Shown here: positions 1-8,620 of the stretch, in pieces
How positions within the stretch are numbered: position 1 is the stretch's first letter
Layout of the letters: each line of letters begins with the position of its first letter
Assembly (NCBI RefSeq): GCF_965215655.1
Contig: NZ_OZ244111.1
Span: 806,001-870,000 of the forward strand
Origin: Nioella sp965215655
GTDB taxonomy: Bacteria; Pseudomonadota; Alphaproteobacteria; Rhodobacterales; Rhodobacteraceae
Direction of reading: 5' to 3'
DNA length: 64,000 bases
The notes under the pieces: generated by a model
Databases searched by the model: none
Told to the model about the DNA's origin: nothing
The model's input: only the letters and a program-made list of their open reading frames with translations
Made by a program: the position numbers and the translations under genes

Positions 1-987
1 ATGGTGCTGGATGCCTTTGTGCGGGCGCTGGCGTTCTTCGGCGGCGTCCCGCGACGGGTGATCATCGACAACCCCAAAACCATGGTGACCTATGTCTCGC
101 GCTCGAAGGATCGGATCTTTCACCCACGCTTTCTGGCCTTGATGAACCATTACATCATCGAACCTGTCGCCTGCACGCCAGCCTCGGGATGGGAGAAGGG
201 TCAGGTCGAGAACCAGGTGCAGTTTCTGCGTGGCGAGCTCTTCACTCCCAGGCTGGCCTTTGACGATCTGGCAACACTGAATGCCTGGCTTCTGCTGCGC
301 TGCGAGGAACTGGTTGAACGCCGCCATACTGATCAACAGCATCGCACAATTGCCGAAGTCTTTGAGGATGAGAAGGTTGATCTGCGCCCACTGGGTCGTC
401 CTTTCGACGGCTATGTCGAAAAAACTCTGCGGGTCAGATCCACCTGCCTCGTGCAGTATGACAGCAATCGCTACAGCGTGCCGTGCAAACATGCGGGGCA
501 TCACGTCTCGTTGCGCGCTTATGCTAATCGCCTTGTCATGATCGCAAACGACGAAATTATCGCTGAACATAAGCGGCGCTTTACACGCAATATCAGTTAC
601 TTCGAGCCCTGGCACTATGTGCCGCTGCTCGATCGCAAGCCCGGTGCGCTGCGTGATGGCGCGCCTTTTATCGGTTGGGAATTGCCCAAATCGATGGAGC
701 AGATCAAGGATCATTACATGCGCAAGAAAGGTGGCGACCGCGAGTTTGTCGATCTGCTGCTGCTGGCACTCGAACATGGCATCGACGTGGTCGAGATGGC
801 CTGTGATCTGGCTGTCGAACAGCGTACCCTGCGCTTGCCGGCGATCATCAATCTGGTAAATCAACTTTTGGAGCCTACAATCGCGCCACTGGCGGAGACA
901 CATTCCTATCCACAGCTGACCCTGCGCCCAGAGGCCGATTGCAAGAGATATGAAGCGCTCTGTGTGGCAAGGAGGGTCGCAGCATGA
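1..987 (+). CDS. istA: IS21 family transposase IstA (5' end outside window)
   Basis: DDE-type transposase that cuts and joins the element ends. The visible 328 residues are the C-terminal two thirds; family members are about 500 aa, so the in-frame ATG at base 1 is almost certainly not the true start. The second catalytic aspartate is visible in IIDNPK (residue 23) and the glutamate in KGQVEN (residue 70); the first aspartate is upstream of the window. The C-terminal half carries the usual beta-barrel-like segment with YDSNRYSVP. The stop codon overlaps the istB start as ATGA, the classic IS21 arrangement that couples translation of the two proteins. Confidence 0.92.
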   Translation: MVLDAFVRALAFFGGVPRRVIIDNPKTMVTYVSRSKDRIFHPRFLALMNHYIIEPVACTPASGWEKGQVENQVQFLRGELFTPRLAFDDLATLNAWLLLRCEELVERRHTDQQHRTIAEVFEDEKVDLRPLGRPFDGYVEKTLRVRSTCLVQYDSNRYSVPCKHAGHHVSLRAYANRLVMIANDEIIAEHKRRFTRNISYFEPWHYVPLLDRKPGALRDGAPFIGWELPKSMEQIKDHYMRKKGGDREFVDLLLLALEHGIDVVEMACDLAVEQRTLRLPAIINLVNQLLEPTIAPLAETHSYPQLTLRPEADCKRYEALCVARRVAA

Positions 988-1715
988 ACGCCCTCCTCGA
1001 CCAACTCGTTGCCCTCAGGCTTCATGGGATGGCAGCTTGCGCTCAGGATTTGCTCGCCGCGCGCATGCCACCCAGCCTGACAACAGCGCTGAAGGCCTTG
1101 ATCGAAGCAGAGACCGAAGAGCGGCGGGTCCGGTCCATCCAGTATCAGATGCGCATCGCGAAATTCCCCCACCACAAGGACTTCGCCACATTCGATTATG
1201 GCGCTGCGACCGTCACCAAAGGGCAGATCGACCCGTTTTGCTCAGGCCAGTTCACTGATGACGCGCACAACATCATCCTGGTCGGCGGAACTGGCACCGG
1301 CAAGACACACATATCCATCGCGCTTGGGACCAATCTAGTCAATCGGGGTCAGCGGGTTCGCTTCTATAATGCTGTCGATCTGATCAATGCCCTCATTGCA
1401 GAGCAGGCCGAGGGAAACACCGGGAAGATCATCAGGCAATTGACCGCCCTGGATTGCGTCATCATCGACGAACTCGGCTATATCCCATTCCCAAAATCTG
1501 GCGGGTCGCTGCTGTTTCATCTGATCAGCAAGCTGTATGAGACGACCAGCGTCATCATCACCACAAACCTCGAGTTCGGCGAATGGGTGTCGGTGTTCGG
1601 CGATGCAAAAATGACCACCGCCCTGCTGGATCGGGTTACCCACCACTGCAGCATCATCGAGACCGGCAACACATCTTACCGTTTTGCCCAAAGCAAATCT
1701 CGAACAAGATCCTGA
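984..1715 (+). CDS. istB: IS21 family helper ATPase IstB
   Basis: AAA+ ATPase related to DnaC that assembles on target DNA and recruits or activates IstA. Walker A GGTGTGKTH is at residues 101-109 and Walker B VIIDE at about 159-163. At 243 aa it is near full family length and looks intact. It starts at an ATG that overlaps the istA stop by four bases. A strong inverted repeat follows ten bases after the stop. Confidence 0.93.
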   Translation: MNALLDQLVALRLHGMAACAQDLLAARMPPSLTTALKALIEAETEERRVRSIQYQMRIAKFPHHKDFATFDYGAATVTKGQIDPFCSGQFTDDAHNIILVGGTGTGKTHISIALGTNLVNRGQRVRFYNAVDLINALIAEQAEGNTGKIIRQLTALDCVIIDELGYIPFPKSGGSLLFHLISKLYETTSVIITTNLEFGEWVSVFGDAKMTTALLDRVTHHCSIIETGNTSYRFAQSKSRTRS

Positions 1716-1724
1716 ACCAGAAAA

Positions 1725-1780
1725 AGCAAAGCCCACAGACGAGCCTGCTATATGGGGGCCGCTCGCCTGTGGGCTTTGCT
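1725..1780 (+). terminator. Inverted repeat after istB, probable hairpin terminator
   Basis: The 20-base arms at 1725-1744 and 1761-1780 pair with a single mismatch around a 16-base loop. It lies directly after istB and before the terminal repeats. There is no long T tract, so it may equally act to block read-through into or out of the element. Confidence 0.6.
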
Positions 1781-1789
1781 ACCCCCCCA

Positions 1790-1842
1790 GGTGGGTCATT
1801 TGTAAATGATCACGATGGGTCAGTTTTGAATGCAGATTGACA
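1790..1842 (+). repeat. IS21 right-end terminal repeats
   Basis: Two related copies of a GGTGGGTCA/GATGGGTCA motif occur at about 1790-1811 and 1814-1837, each followed by an A/T-rich TTTGTAAATG or GTTTTGAATG stretch. IS21 elements carry such multiple repeats at their ends as transposase binding sites. The outermost base is taken as 1842. Confidence 0.7.
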
Positions 1843-3409
1843 AGGTGCCGGTCGAACCGATGGAGCCTGCGGCATAACCCTCCGACGTCGCCTGCCGCCG
1901 CAGGTCGACCTTGTCGGGCGTGACACCTGCCATTTCGGCAATGAGACCCGTCAAGCCGGTCAGAAGTCCCTGTCCCATTTCCGCGACCGCGAGCGACACG
2001 ATCGCTCTGCCGTCGCGGGTCAGAGTGACATGCGCCGTGGCCGGAAACTGCCGTCCAAGGTCGATGGCCGAGGCCATGCCGTAGCCCGTCAGGCGACCGT
2101 CGGGACGGGTCGTGCCGCCCGCCGGCCTGTTGTCGTGCCAGCCGATGGCGGTGGCGCCGGTCTCATAGGCGTCGCGGAGCGCCTTCGACTCCCACGGCTT
2201 GCCGCTTACAGGATGGATGTCCGCGTGATTGCGGAGCCGGATCTCGAGCGGATCCATGCCCAGCTTCGCGGCCAGCCGGTCCATACCCAGTTCCAGCGCG
2301 AAGATCGCATAGGCGACGCCTGGCCCCCGCATCCAGCCGGCACCCGGCAGGTCGAGGCCGGCCACACGCGTGGTCAGTCGGTGCGTGTCATGGGCATAAA
2401 GCTGCATCGGCATTTCACCGACAGGCTCGACGAAGGCCGCCGCTCCCTTCGCGATATTGGGTTCGAGAACGATAGCGGCCAGCCGCCCGTCAGCGTGTGC
2501 GCCGAGGCGGAGGCGTTGGCGCACCTCCGAGCGGTGTGACATCAATGAGAATGTGTCGCGCCGCGTGTGAACGAACTTGACCGGCGCGCCGGCCACTTTT
2601 GCCGCCAGAGGCGCCAGCAGGAGCGCCTGATAGGAGATGTTGCGACCGAAGGCCCCGCCGGAGAAGTGGTTCACAAGCCGGACCTTGCCGTCGGGCCGTG
2701 CCTTGCGCAGCACGCGGTTCAGGAGACCCGGCAGTCCTTCCGCCCATCCCAAGCCGAAGGCCTGCCCGATCATCATGCTGTCGATGTGGTGCCATTGCAC
2801 GGCGGCGTGGACCGTCAGGCCTCCATCCTCATCCCAGCGGGCGATAACGGCACCGGGTTCGATGGGGTTCTGGTGATGCGCGGCATTGTGCACCGCTTCG
2901 TCGATGGTCACTGCGGCGGATGCCAGCGCAGCATCGACATCGCCCTTGCGGCTGCGGCCGGGTCCGATGCCCGCGCGCTTCACGGCCTTCAGGCGGCCCG
3001 CAGCGTCAGACAGGCGCACGACCGGCGGTGCATCCCTGTCGATCTCGACCGTGACGGCTGCCACGCCCTGCCGCGCTGCGCCCAGCGTTTCTGCCACGAC
3101 AAGAGCCACGACCTGGCCGGCATAGTCGATCCTTGGCGATTGCAGCGGCAATCTGACCCCGGGCTCCGACATGCTGAGCGAGACGACCTTGCGCAGGCGG
3201 GGCGCGTTCAGATGGCTGACGACGGCCCGCACGCCGGGCACGGCCAGCGCAGCTTCGGCCCCGATCCTCTGGATCACACCACGTCCCACGGGCGCGGCAA
3301 CGGCCATCGCGATCAGCGGGGTAAAGCCGAGTGCATCGGCGCGCAGGTCGTCGACGAAGGGCGCGCGGCCCGTTACCTTGTCGGCGCCTTCGATCCGGTG
3401 CCCTCTCAT
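1843..3409 (-). pseudogene. Molybdopterin-binding subunit of xanthine-dehydrogenase-family hydroxylase, 3' end lost to IS21
   Basis: Large subunit of a molybdenum hydroxylase (xanthine dehydrogenase/aldehyde oxidase type, YagR-like). It starts at an ATG overlapping the stop of the DUF2461 gene (ATGA at 3406-3409) and opens with MRGHRIEGADKVTG, the family's usual N-terminus. Cofactor-pocket motifs GGAFGRN, MRGPG and EMGQG are present. Homology ends at GSIGSTGT. The reading frame then runs 7 codons into the IS21 terminus and stops at 1820, giving 529 aa instead of roughly 700 or more, so the C-terminal part of the molybdenum domain, with the catalytic glutamate region, is missing. No FAD or FeS subunit is visible nearby. 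Almost certainly inactive. Confidence 0.85.
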
Positions 3410-4086
3410 CGGCCGGTCTCGGCGAAGGCGAGAAGCGGCATCGCATCTCGCGCGAGGGCCTCGACCCTCAGTGCCACGCCACCCGAAAGCCACGCATCCC
3501 TGTCGAGGTCTTCGCGCAGGATCAGGGATTTCAGTTTCAGCTCTTCCGCATGCGGATGTTCGGCATGCTCCGCATATCCTTTCGGCATCGCTGTCAGACT
3601 GTCGGTGCGCTCGAAATGGCGTCCGGCCCGTGCCAGCGCGGCCTTCACCTCCGCGAAGCCCTTTGCGTCGGCGATCATGGTATCCCGGATCGGGCCAAGC
3701 TGTGCAGGCGTCAGGTTGTAAAGGCCCGCCGCTGCAAATCCGCCCTGCGCGTCGAGGTGGAGATAGACGATACCGCCCAGTTCCTTTTTCGTCCCCGAAG
3801 GCGTCAAGAGCCCAGACAGATTGGTCTTGTAGGGCCGCTTGTCATCGCTGAAGCGTACATCGCGGTTCATGCGGAACACGGTCGCCTTTCCGCCCGATAG
3901 AGGACGCGAGGCATCGGTCAGGCGGGCGCTCAGCGTCTCGAGTAGATGGACGAACGGCCTTTCGAGCTCGGTGGCGAACGTCTTCTTGTTGGCGTTGAAC
4001 CACTCGCGGTCGTTGTTCGCGGCGAGGTTCTCCAGAAAGGCAAAGGCGTCCGGCGCGACGGTGACGGGGATTGTTGTGCTGCTCAT
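3406..4086 (-). CDS. DUF2461 / TIGR02453 family protein
   Basis: A 226-aa soluble protein of the DUF2461 family, whose biochemical role is not established. Family features visible are the N-terminal LENLAANNDREWFNANK stretch, the RDVRFSDDKRPYKTN motif and YLHLD. Its start overlaps the stop of the small upstream gene (ATGA at 4083-4086) and its stop overlaps the next start, so it is translated inside the efflux operon. The context gives no specific function. Confidence 0.88.
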   Translation of the reverse strand: MSSTTIPVTVAPDAFAFLENLAANNDREWFNANKKTFATELERPFVHLLETLSARLTDASRPLSGGKATVFRMNRDVRFSDDKRPYKTNLSGLLTPSGTKKELGGIVYLHLDAQGGFAAAGLYNLTPAQLGPIRDTMIADAKGFAEVKAALARAGRHFERTDSLTAMPKGYAEHAEHPHAEELKLKSLILREDLDRDAWLSGGVALRVEALARDAMPLLAFAETGR

Positions 4087-4352
4087 GTGGGACGGTCCTC
4101 GATTGGAGACGATGTATAGGTTTTCTCTGCGATGAGTGCGGCAGAGGCGAAACGGCCGAAGATGACGGTCCTGCGGAACGGATCGGTGGATGCGTCGAGC
4201 CAGGCAATCGCGTTTGGCTTTTCCACGAGGCCGCGCAATTGCGCTGGATGGGCCGTTGCTCTGCTATCGAGGCTCGACGGCGTCTCGCCGATCCCGAAAC
4301 CCGGATTGGTCGAAGGTGTCATCTGCTCATGCCCCTGCTGATCATCGATCAT
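4083..4352 (-). CDS. 89-aa hypothetical protein, coupled between RND permease and DUF2461 genes
   Basis: Not recognised. The ATG at 4352 overlaps the permease stop as ATGA (4349-4352), and its own stop overlaps the DUF2461 start as ATGA (4083-4086). Exact coupling on both sides is the main evidence that it is a real gene. The product is soluble, begins MIDDQQGHEQ and has no signal peptide, membrane segment or cysteine. An internal ATG at 4322 would give 79 aa but would lose the overlap. A function linked to the pump is only an inference from position. Confidence 0.6.
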   Translation of the reverse strand: MIDDQQGHEQMTPSTNPGFGIGETPSSLDSRATAHPAQLRGLVEKPNAIAWLDASTDPFRRTVIFGRFASAALIAEKTYTSSPIEDRPT

Positions 4353-7300
4353 TCCGCTGCCAGCCCAATCCGTTGCGGAGTCGGCGCTTCGTCCTGTTCG
4401 GGCCCTGACGAGGCGGCGGCGCTCCGCCGCTCGGCCCGGCGTTCGCGCCCGAGATAGGTGTGGTAGAGCGCGGGCACGCCGATCAGCGTCAGGATGGACG
4501 CGAAGCCAAGGCCCGCCATGATCGTGACTGCCATCGACGCGAAGAACGCGTCTGTCAGAAGCGGCGCCATCCCGAGGATCGTCGTGACGGCGGCGAGCAG
4601 GACAGGCCGCAGGCGGCTGATCGAGGCCGCGACGATGGCATCCGACTGCGACAGCCCTTCCTCGGTCTTTTGGGCGTCGATCTCCTCCACCAGCACGATC
4701 GCGTTCTTGATCAGCATGCCCGACAGGCTCAGCAGGCCGAGAAGCGCGGTGAAGCTGAAGGGAAGGCCGGTCCAAAGCAGGCCGAGCCCGACGCCTGCCA
4801 CCGCCATCGGCACGACCGTCCAGATGACGAAGGTCTGGCGGAGCTTGCCGAAGAGCAGGAGCGTGATGAGGAACATCGACCCGAAGGCGAGCGGCATCTG
4901 GCGCCCGAGGCTCGACTGCGCGGTCGAGGCGCTCTCGAACTCGCCGCCCCATTCCATGCGGTAGCCGGGCGGCAGGGCCATCGCCTCGATGGCTGCGCGC
5001 ACCTCGCCGAAGGCTTGCGGTGGCAGGACGTCCGGCACCGTAAAGGCCTGCACGCTGATCGTGGGCACGCGGTTGCGCCGCTGCACGAGCGTGTCGCGAG
5101 CGATCACGTCGAAGCCGTCGACGACCTGGCTGAGGCTGACGAAGCGCCCCGTTGCGGGCGCATAGACGAGTTGGTCGAAGATCTCCGCGCCCGCGGCCTG
5201 CTCCTCCCGCGGCGTGCGGACGACGATGGGGATCAGGCGGTCGGCCTCGCGCAGCATACCAGCCTGCACCCCGTCTGTTGCCAGCGCGATGGCCTGCGCC
5301 ACGTCGGCCCGCGCGATCCCGAGCGCCTGAGCGCGGTCGTCTGCGAAGATCGGTCGCGTTACGAGCTCGCGCTCGCGCCAGTCGGTGCGCTCGACCGCCA
5401 GAAGATCGGTTTCGGCCTCGAAGATCGCACGGGCTTCGGCGGCCAGCGCGCGCAGGGTGTCCGGGTCCGGGCCGCTCAGCCGCACCTCGACATCCGCCCC
5501 GACGGGAGGGCCGTAGATGATCTGCTGCACGCGGGTCTCGGCCCAGGGCAGCGTGATGCGGGCGTGCCCGGCCAGCGCGTCGCGCAAGGCCGGGATCTGG
5601 CCGGCATCCCCCACCCGGATCACGATCTGCCCGTAGGCGGGGTTGGGGTCTTCGGGCGTGTAGGTCAGAAGAAACCGCGTCATCGGCCCGCCGATTGTGG
5701 TCGTGACGGCGGTGACCTCGTCGCGCGCCAGGAGCCAGTCCTCGAGTGCTGCGAGATCCTCGGACGACGCCGCGATCGACGTGCCCTGCGCCGCCATGTA
5801 GTTGAGATAGACAAGCGGCGTCGTCGCCGGAGGGAAGAACTGCTGCTTGACGAGGCCCATGGCGTTGCCACCCGCCATGAACGCGACGACAAGGCCGAGT
5901 ATCACCAGGAAACGGAACCGCAGCGCCAAGTGCACGACGCGGCCATAGGCGCGGAAGAACGCCGTGTCATAGGGATCGGCCGCCTCCGCGTCGGGTTCGG
6001 TGAGAAAGAAGTAGCTCGCCAGAAGCGGCGTGACCGTGACCGCCAGAAGCCAGGACAGCATGAGCGAGATCGCGATCACGGCGAAGAGCGTGAACAGGAA
6101 CTCGCCCGAACTGTCGGGGCTGAGCCCGATCCCGGCGAAGGCGAGAATGCCGATGATGGTGGCGCCCAGAAGCGGCAGTTGGGTGCGGCGCGCGACCTCG
6201 GCCGCGGCATCGGCGGCCTTCCGGCCCCGCCGCATTTGTACCTGCATGCCTTCGGCCACGACGATGGCGTTGTCGACCAGCATCCCCATCGCGATAATGA
6301 GTGCGCCAAGGCTGATGCGTTCAACCTTGATGTCGAAGAGGTTCATGAAGAAGAAGGTGAAGCTGACCGTCAGGAACAGCGAGCCGCCCACGACGATCGC
6401 GGCGCGCCATCCCATGAAGAGCGCGAGAACCGCGATCACGACCCCCACCGACATGGCGAGGTTGATCACGAAGGCCTCGTTCGCCTCGGCGACCACGCGG
6501 TGCTGTTCGTAGACGGGGGCGATAGTCACGCCGGCCGGCAGGAGCGGCGCGATCTCGGCCAGCCGTGCCTCGACTGCGGCGCCCACCGTCACGATGTTCG
6601 CCGAGGTCAGGCCGGCGATCCCGAGTGTGAAGGCCTCGGCCCCATTGTGGCGGATGATCTGGGAGGGGTCGTCGATGCGCCCGCGGCTCACCGAGGCGAG
6701 GTCGAGCAGGTTGAGGAGCTCGCCGCCGAAACCGAAGCGCAGCGCGCCGACCTCCGAGACGCTGTCATCCGAGGCGGGACCCTCGATACGCAGATCCGTC
6801 TGGTCGAGGCTGACCGCACCCGTCGGCGTGATGCCGTCGATGCTGGCGACGGCGCCAATGAGCGCCTCGGGCGGGATGCCGAACTCGGTTAGCGTGGCGC
6901 TGGAGGGTTCGATGTAGATCGCCTCTTCCGGCAAGCCGCGCAATTCGGCATTCGCGACGCCCGGCACGGTAAGCACCTCGCGGCGCAGGAAGGTGGCGAT
7001 GTCCCGGATGTCGGCGTCTGGGTAGCCCGGCGCCGAGACGGCGTAGACCAGGCCGTAGACGTCGCCGAAGCTGTCGTTGACGGTGGGAGGCAAAGCGCCC
7101 GGCGGCAGGTTGGGTATCGCATCGGCCACGCGGTCGCGCAGGTCGTCCCAGATCTGCGGCAGCTCAGTGCCGTCGAACGTGTCGCGGACCTCGACTTCGA
7201 TCACCGAGACGCCGGGCCTATTGGACGAGGTGATCGTGGCGACCTCATCCATCTGCTGCAGCTCGGCCTCGAGCACCTCGGAGACCTCGGCCGCGACTTC

Positions 7301-7471
7301 CCCGGCTGTCGCGCCTGGGTAGGGCGTGATCACCAGCGCGGATTTGAGCGTGAAGACCGGGTCCTCGAGCTTGCCGACGCTCAGGTATCCGGCGACACCG
7401 CCGAACAGGCAGAACAGGATCAGGAGCCAGGTGTAGAGGGGACGCTCTATGGCGGTGCGGGCGATCTCCAT
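4349..7471 (-). CDS. RND family efflux transporter permease
   Basis: Inner-membrane proton-driven pump of the AcrB/HAE-type superfamily, 1040 aa, the normal length. It starts MEIARTAIERPLYTWLLIL (first membrane helix), has large periplasmic porter domains after TM1 and TM7, and carries the TM4 motif GMLVDNAIVVAEG with the proton-relay aspartate. The C-terminus is a short arginine-rich cytoplasmic tail. The membrane-fusion gene lies five bases upstream. No outer-membrane TolC-type gene is in the window, so it presumably uses one encoded elsewhere. The substrate cannot be told from sequence. Confidence 0.93.
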   Translation of the reverse strand: MEIARTAIERPLYTWLLILFCLFGGVAGYLSVGKLEDPVFTLKSALVITPYPGATAGEVAAEVSEVLEAELQQMDEVATITSSNRPGVSVIEVEVRDTFDGTELPQIWDDLRDRVADAIPNLPPGALPPTVNDSFGDVYGLVYAVSAPGYPDADIRDIATFLRREVLTVPGVANAELRGLPEEAIYIEPSSATLTEFGIPPEALIGAVASIDGITPTGAVSLDQTDLRIEGPASDDSVSEVGALRFGFGGELLNLLDLASVSRGRIDDPSQIIRHNGAEAFTLGIAGLTSANIVTVGAAVEARLAEIAPLLPAGVTIAPVYEQHRVVAEANEAFVINLAMSVGVVIAVLALFMGWRAAIVVGGSLFLTVSFTFFFMNLFDIKVERISLGALIIAMGMLVDNAIVVAEGMQVQMRRGRKAADAAAEVARRTQLPLLGATIIGILAFAGIGLSPDSSGEFLFTLFAVIAISLMLSWLLAVTVTPLLASYFFLTEPDAEAADPYDTAFFRAYGRVVHLALRFRFLVILGLVVAFMAGGNAMGLVKQQFFPPATTPLVYLNYMAAQGTSIAASSEDLAALEDWLLARDEVTAVTTTIGGPMTRFLLTYTPEDPNPAYGQIVIRVGDAGQIPALRDALAGHARITLPWAETRVQQIIYGPPVGADVEVRLSGPDPDTLRALAAEARAIFEAETDLLAVERTDWRERELVTRPIFADDRAQALGIARADVAQAIALATDGVQAGMLREADRLIPIVVRTPREEQAAGAEIFDQLVYAPATGRFVSLSQVVDGFDVIARDTLVQRRNRVPTISVQAFTVPDVLPPQAFGEVRAAIEAMALPPGYRMEWGGEFESASTAQSSLGRQMPLAFGSMFLITLLLFGKLRQTFVIWTVVPMAVAGVGLGLLWTGLPFSFTALLGLLSLSGMLIKNAIVLVEEIDAQKTEEGLSQSDAIVAASISRLRPVLLAAVTTILGMAPLLTDAFFASMAVTIMAGLGFASILTLIGVPALYHTYLGRERRAERRSAAASSGPEQDEAPTPQRIGLAAE

Positions 7472-7476
7472 GGTGC

Positions 7477-8544
7477 CTACTCCGCGCCGCGGACAAGACC
7501 GGCGTAGCGCGCCAGCGGGCTGCCATCCGGCACGGCATGGGCGCCGATGGCGACGATCTCGGTCTCTTCAGGCAGGCCTTCGATGATGAGTGTGGTGCCC
7601 GTGGGGGACACGACCTCGACGCCGATATGTTGAGCGTAGAGGTCTCCACCCCGAGCCTCCACCGCGACGACATAAGCGCCTCCGTCCGGCGCAGTCGCAA
7701 TGGCGGTGGCGGGCACGGCCGGGCGCGGGTCCGGGCGGGGCACCGCCGCGCGGACGATGACGGTCTGCCCCGGCAGAAAGCGTGGGAGCCGGTCGTCTGA
7801 TGCTGCGAGAGACATCGTGTAGCTTTGGCCGACCGGTCCGGTCTCGGCCCGCAGCTCGCGGAAGGTGAGCGGGTAGACCTCCCCTCCCGGCAGGACCGCG
7901 ACAAAGTCGATCTGGCCCGGATCTGGAAGCTGGCCCAAGAGACGCTCGGGCAGCTCGATCTCGACACGAAACTCGGACATGTCATGCAGCCGCACGACCG
8001 GCTGCCCCGGTTCGACGATCGTCCCGTTCGAAGAGATCCGGTCAGCGATCAGTCCGTCGAAGGGCGCCACAATCCGCGCATCGTCGAGCGCGGCGTGGGC
8101 ATCCCGCAGGTTCAGCGCGGCGAGATCGCGTGCCGTCTCTGCCATTTCGGCGTTGACGGAGGAAGCCACGTTGCGCACGGCGAGTTGCCGCGCTCGGTCG
8201 AGATCGCGCTCGGCCTGTGCAAGGGTGACTTCTGCGCGGGCGACGGCCCGTTCGAACGGGTCGATATCAAGCGCGGCAATCAGGGTGCCGGCCAAGACCG
8301 GCGCGCCTTCCACCGCGTCGAGGAACGACAACCTGCCGCCCACCTCGAAGGCCAGATCCAAGGTATCCCGCGCACGGACGCGTCCGAAGAACTGGCGCGT
8401 CACCGTCGCTTCCGGTTCGGATACCACCAGCGTTCGCACGAAGACTGGCTGCGATCCTTGACCTTGTTGCGCCGCCACGAGAGTAGGCGACAGCAAGAAG
8501 ACGGTGGAAGCCATCGCAGCAGTGAAAGTGCATTGAAGTTTCAT
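7477..8544 (-). CDS. RND efflux periplasmic adaptor (membrane fusion protein)
   Basis: HlyD/AcrA-type adaptor linking the permease to an outer-membrane channel. It has 355 aa with an N-terminal signal peptide ending at about VAAQ (residue 26), no lipobox, a split lipoyl domain around an alpha hairpin (about residues 70-175, LAQAERDLDRARQLA), then beta-barrel and membrane-proximal domains. First gene of the efflux operon. Its ATG is 29 bases from a palindrome that is probably the TetR operator. Confidence 0.92.
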   Translation of the reverse strand: MKLQCTFTAAMASTVFLLSPTLVAAQQGQGSQPVFVRTLVVSEPEATVTRQFFGRVRARDTLDLAFEVGGRLSFLDAVEGAPVLAGTLIAALDIDPFERAVARAEVTLAQAERDLDRARQLAVRNVASSVNAEMAETARDLAALNLRDAHAALDDARIVAPFDGLIADRISSNGTIVEPGQPVVRLHDMSEFRVEIELPERLLGQLPDPGQIDFVAVLPGGEVYPLTFRELRAETGPVGQSYTMSLAASDDRLPRFLPGQTVIVRAAVPRPDPRPAVPATAIATAPDGGAYVVAVEARGGDLYAQHIGVEVVSPTGTTLIIEGLPEETEIVAIGAHAVPDGSPLARYAGLVRGAE

Positions 8545-8572
8545 GCCGAAAACCTAACTATAGAATGCGCAG

Positions 8573-8594
8573 CCCAACCGACCGCTCGGTTGGG
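8573..8594. promoter_or_regulatory. Palindromic operator between RND operon and tetR
   Basis: Perfect inverted repeat CCCAACCGA-CCGC-TCGGTTGGG in the 76-base gap between the divergent start codons. Its size and place are those of a TetR-family operator, so the neighbouring regulator probably represses both its own gene and the pump here. Binding is inferred. Confidence 0.7.
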
Positions 8595-8620
8595 AGTTAG
8601 AGGGAGGTCGCAAAGGATCA

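Larger units (their letters stand above)
1..1842 (+). mobile_element. IS21-family insertion sequence, right-hand part
   Basis: Contains the IstA transposase (cut by the window's left edge), the overlapping istB helper gene and the right terminus. The terminus is placed at 1842 because the interrupted leftward gene loses its homology exactly there and because the last bases, read inward from the end, start TGTCAATCTGCATTCAAAAC, a typical IS21-family end. The left end and the target-site duplication lie outside the window. The insertion destroyed the 3' end of the molybdenum hydroxylase gene to its right. Confidence 0.9.

Noticed and set aside
1820..1842. C-terminal residues LSICIQN of the hydroxylase frame
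   Set aside because: These codons come from the IS21 terminus, not from the hydroxylase gene, so the native part is ended at 1843.
2567..3721. 384-codon rightward open frame opposite the hydroxylase and DUF2461 genes
   Set aside because: It spans two real genes on the opposite strand and reads as low-information Arg/Gly/His sequence.
4460..6892. 810-codon rightward open frame opposite the RND permease
   Set aside because: Antisense shadow of a high-GC gene; its composition (Arg/Asp/His rich) has no domain, and the permease on the other strand is unmistakable.
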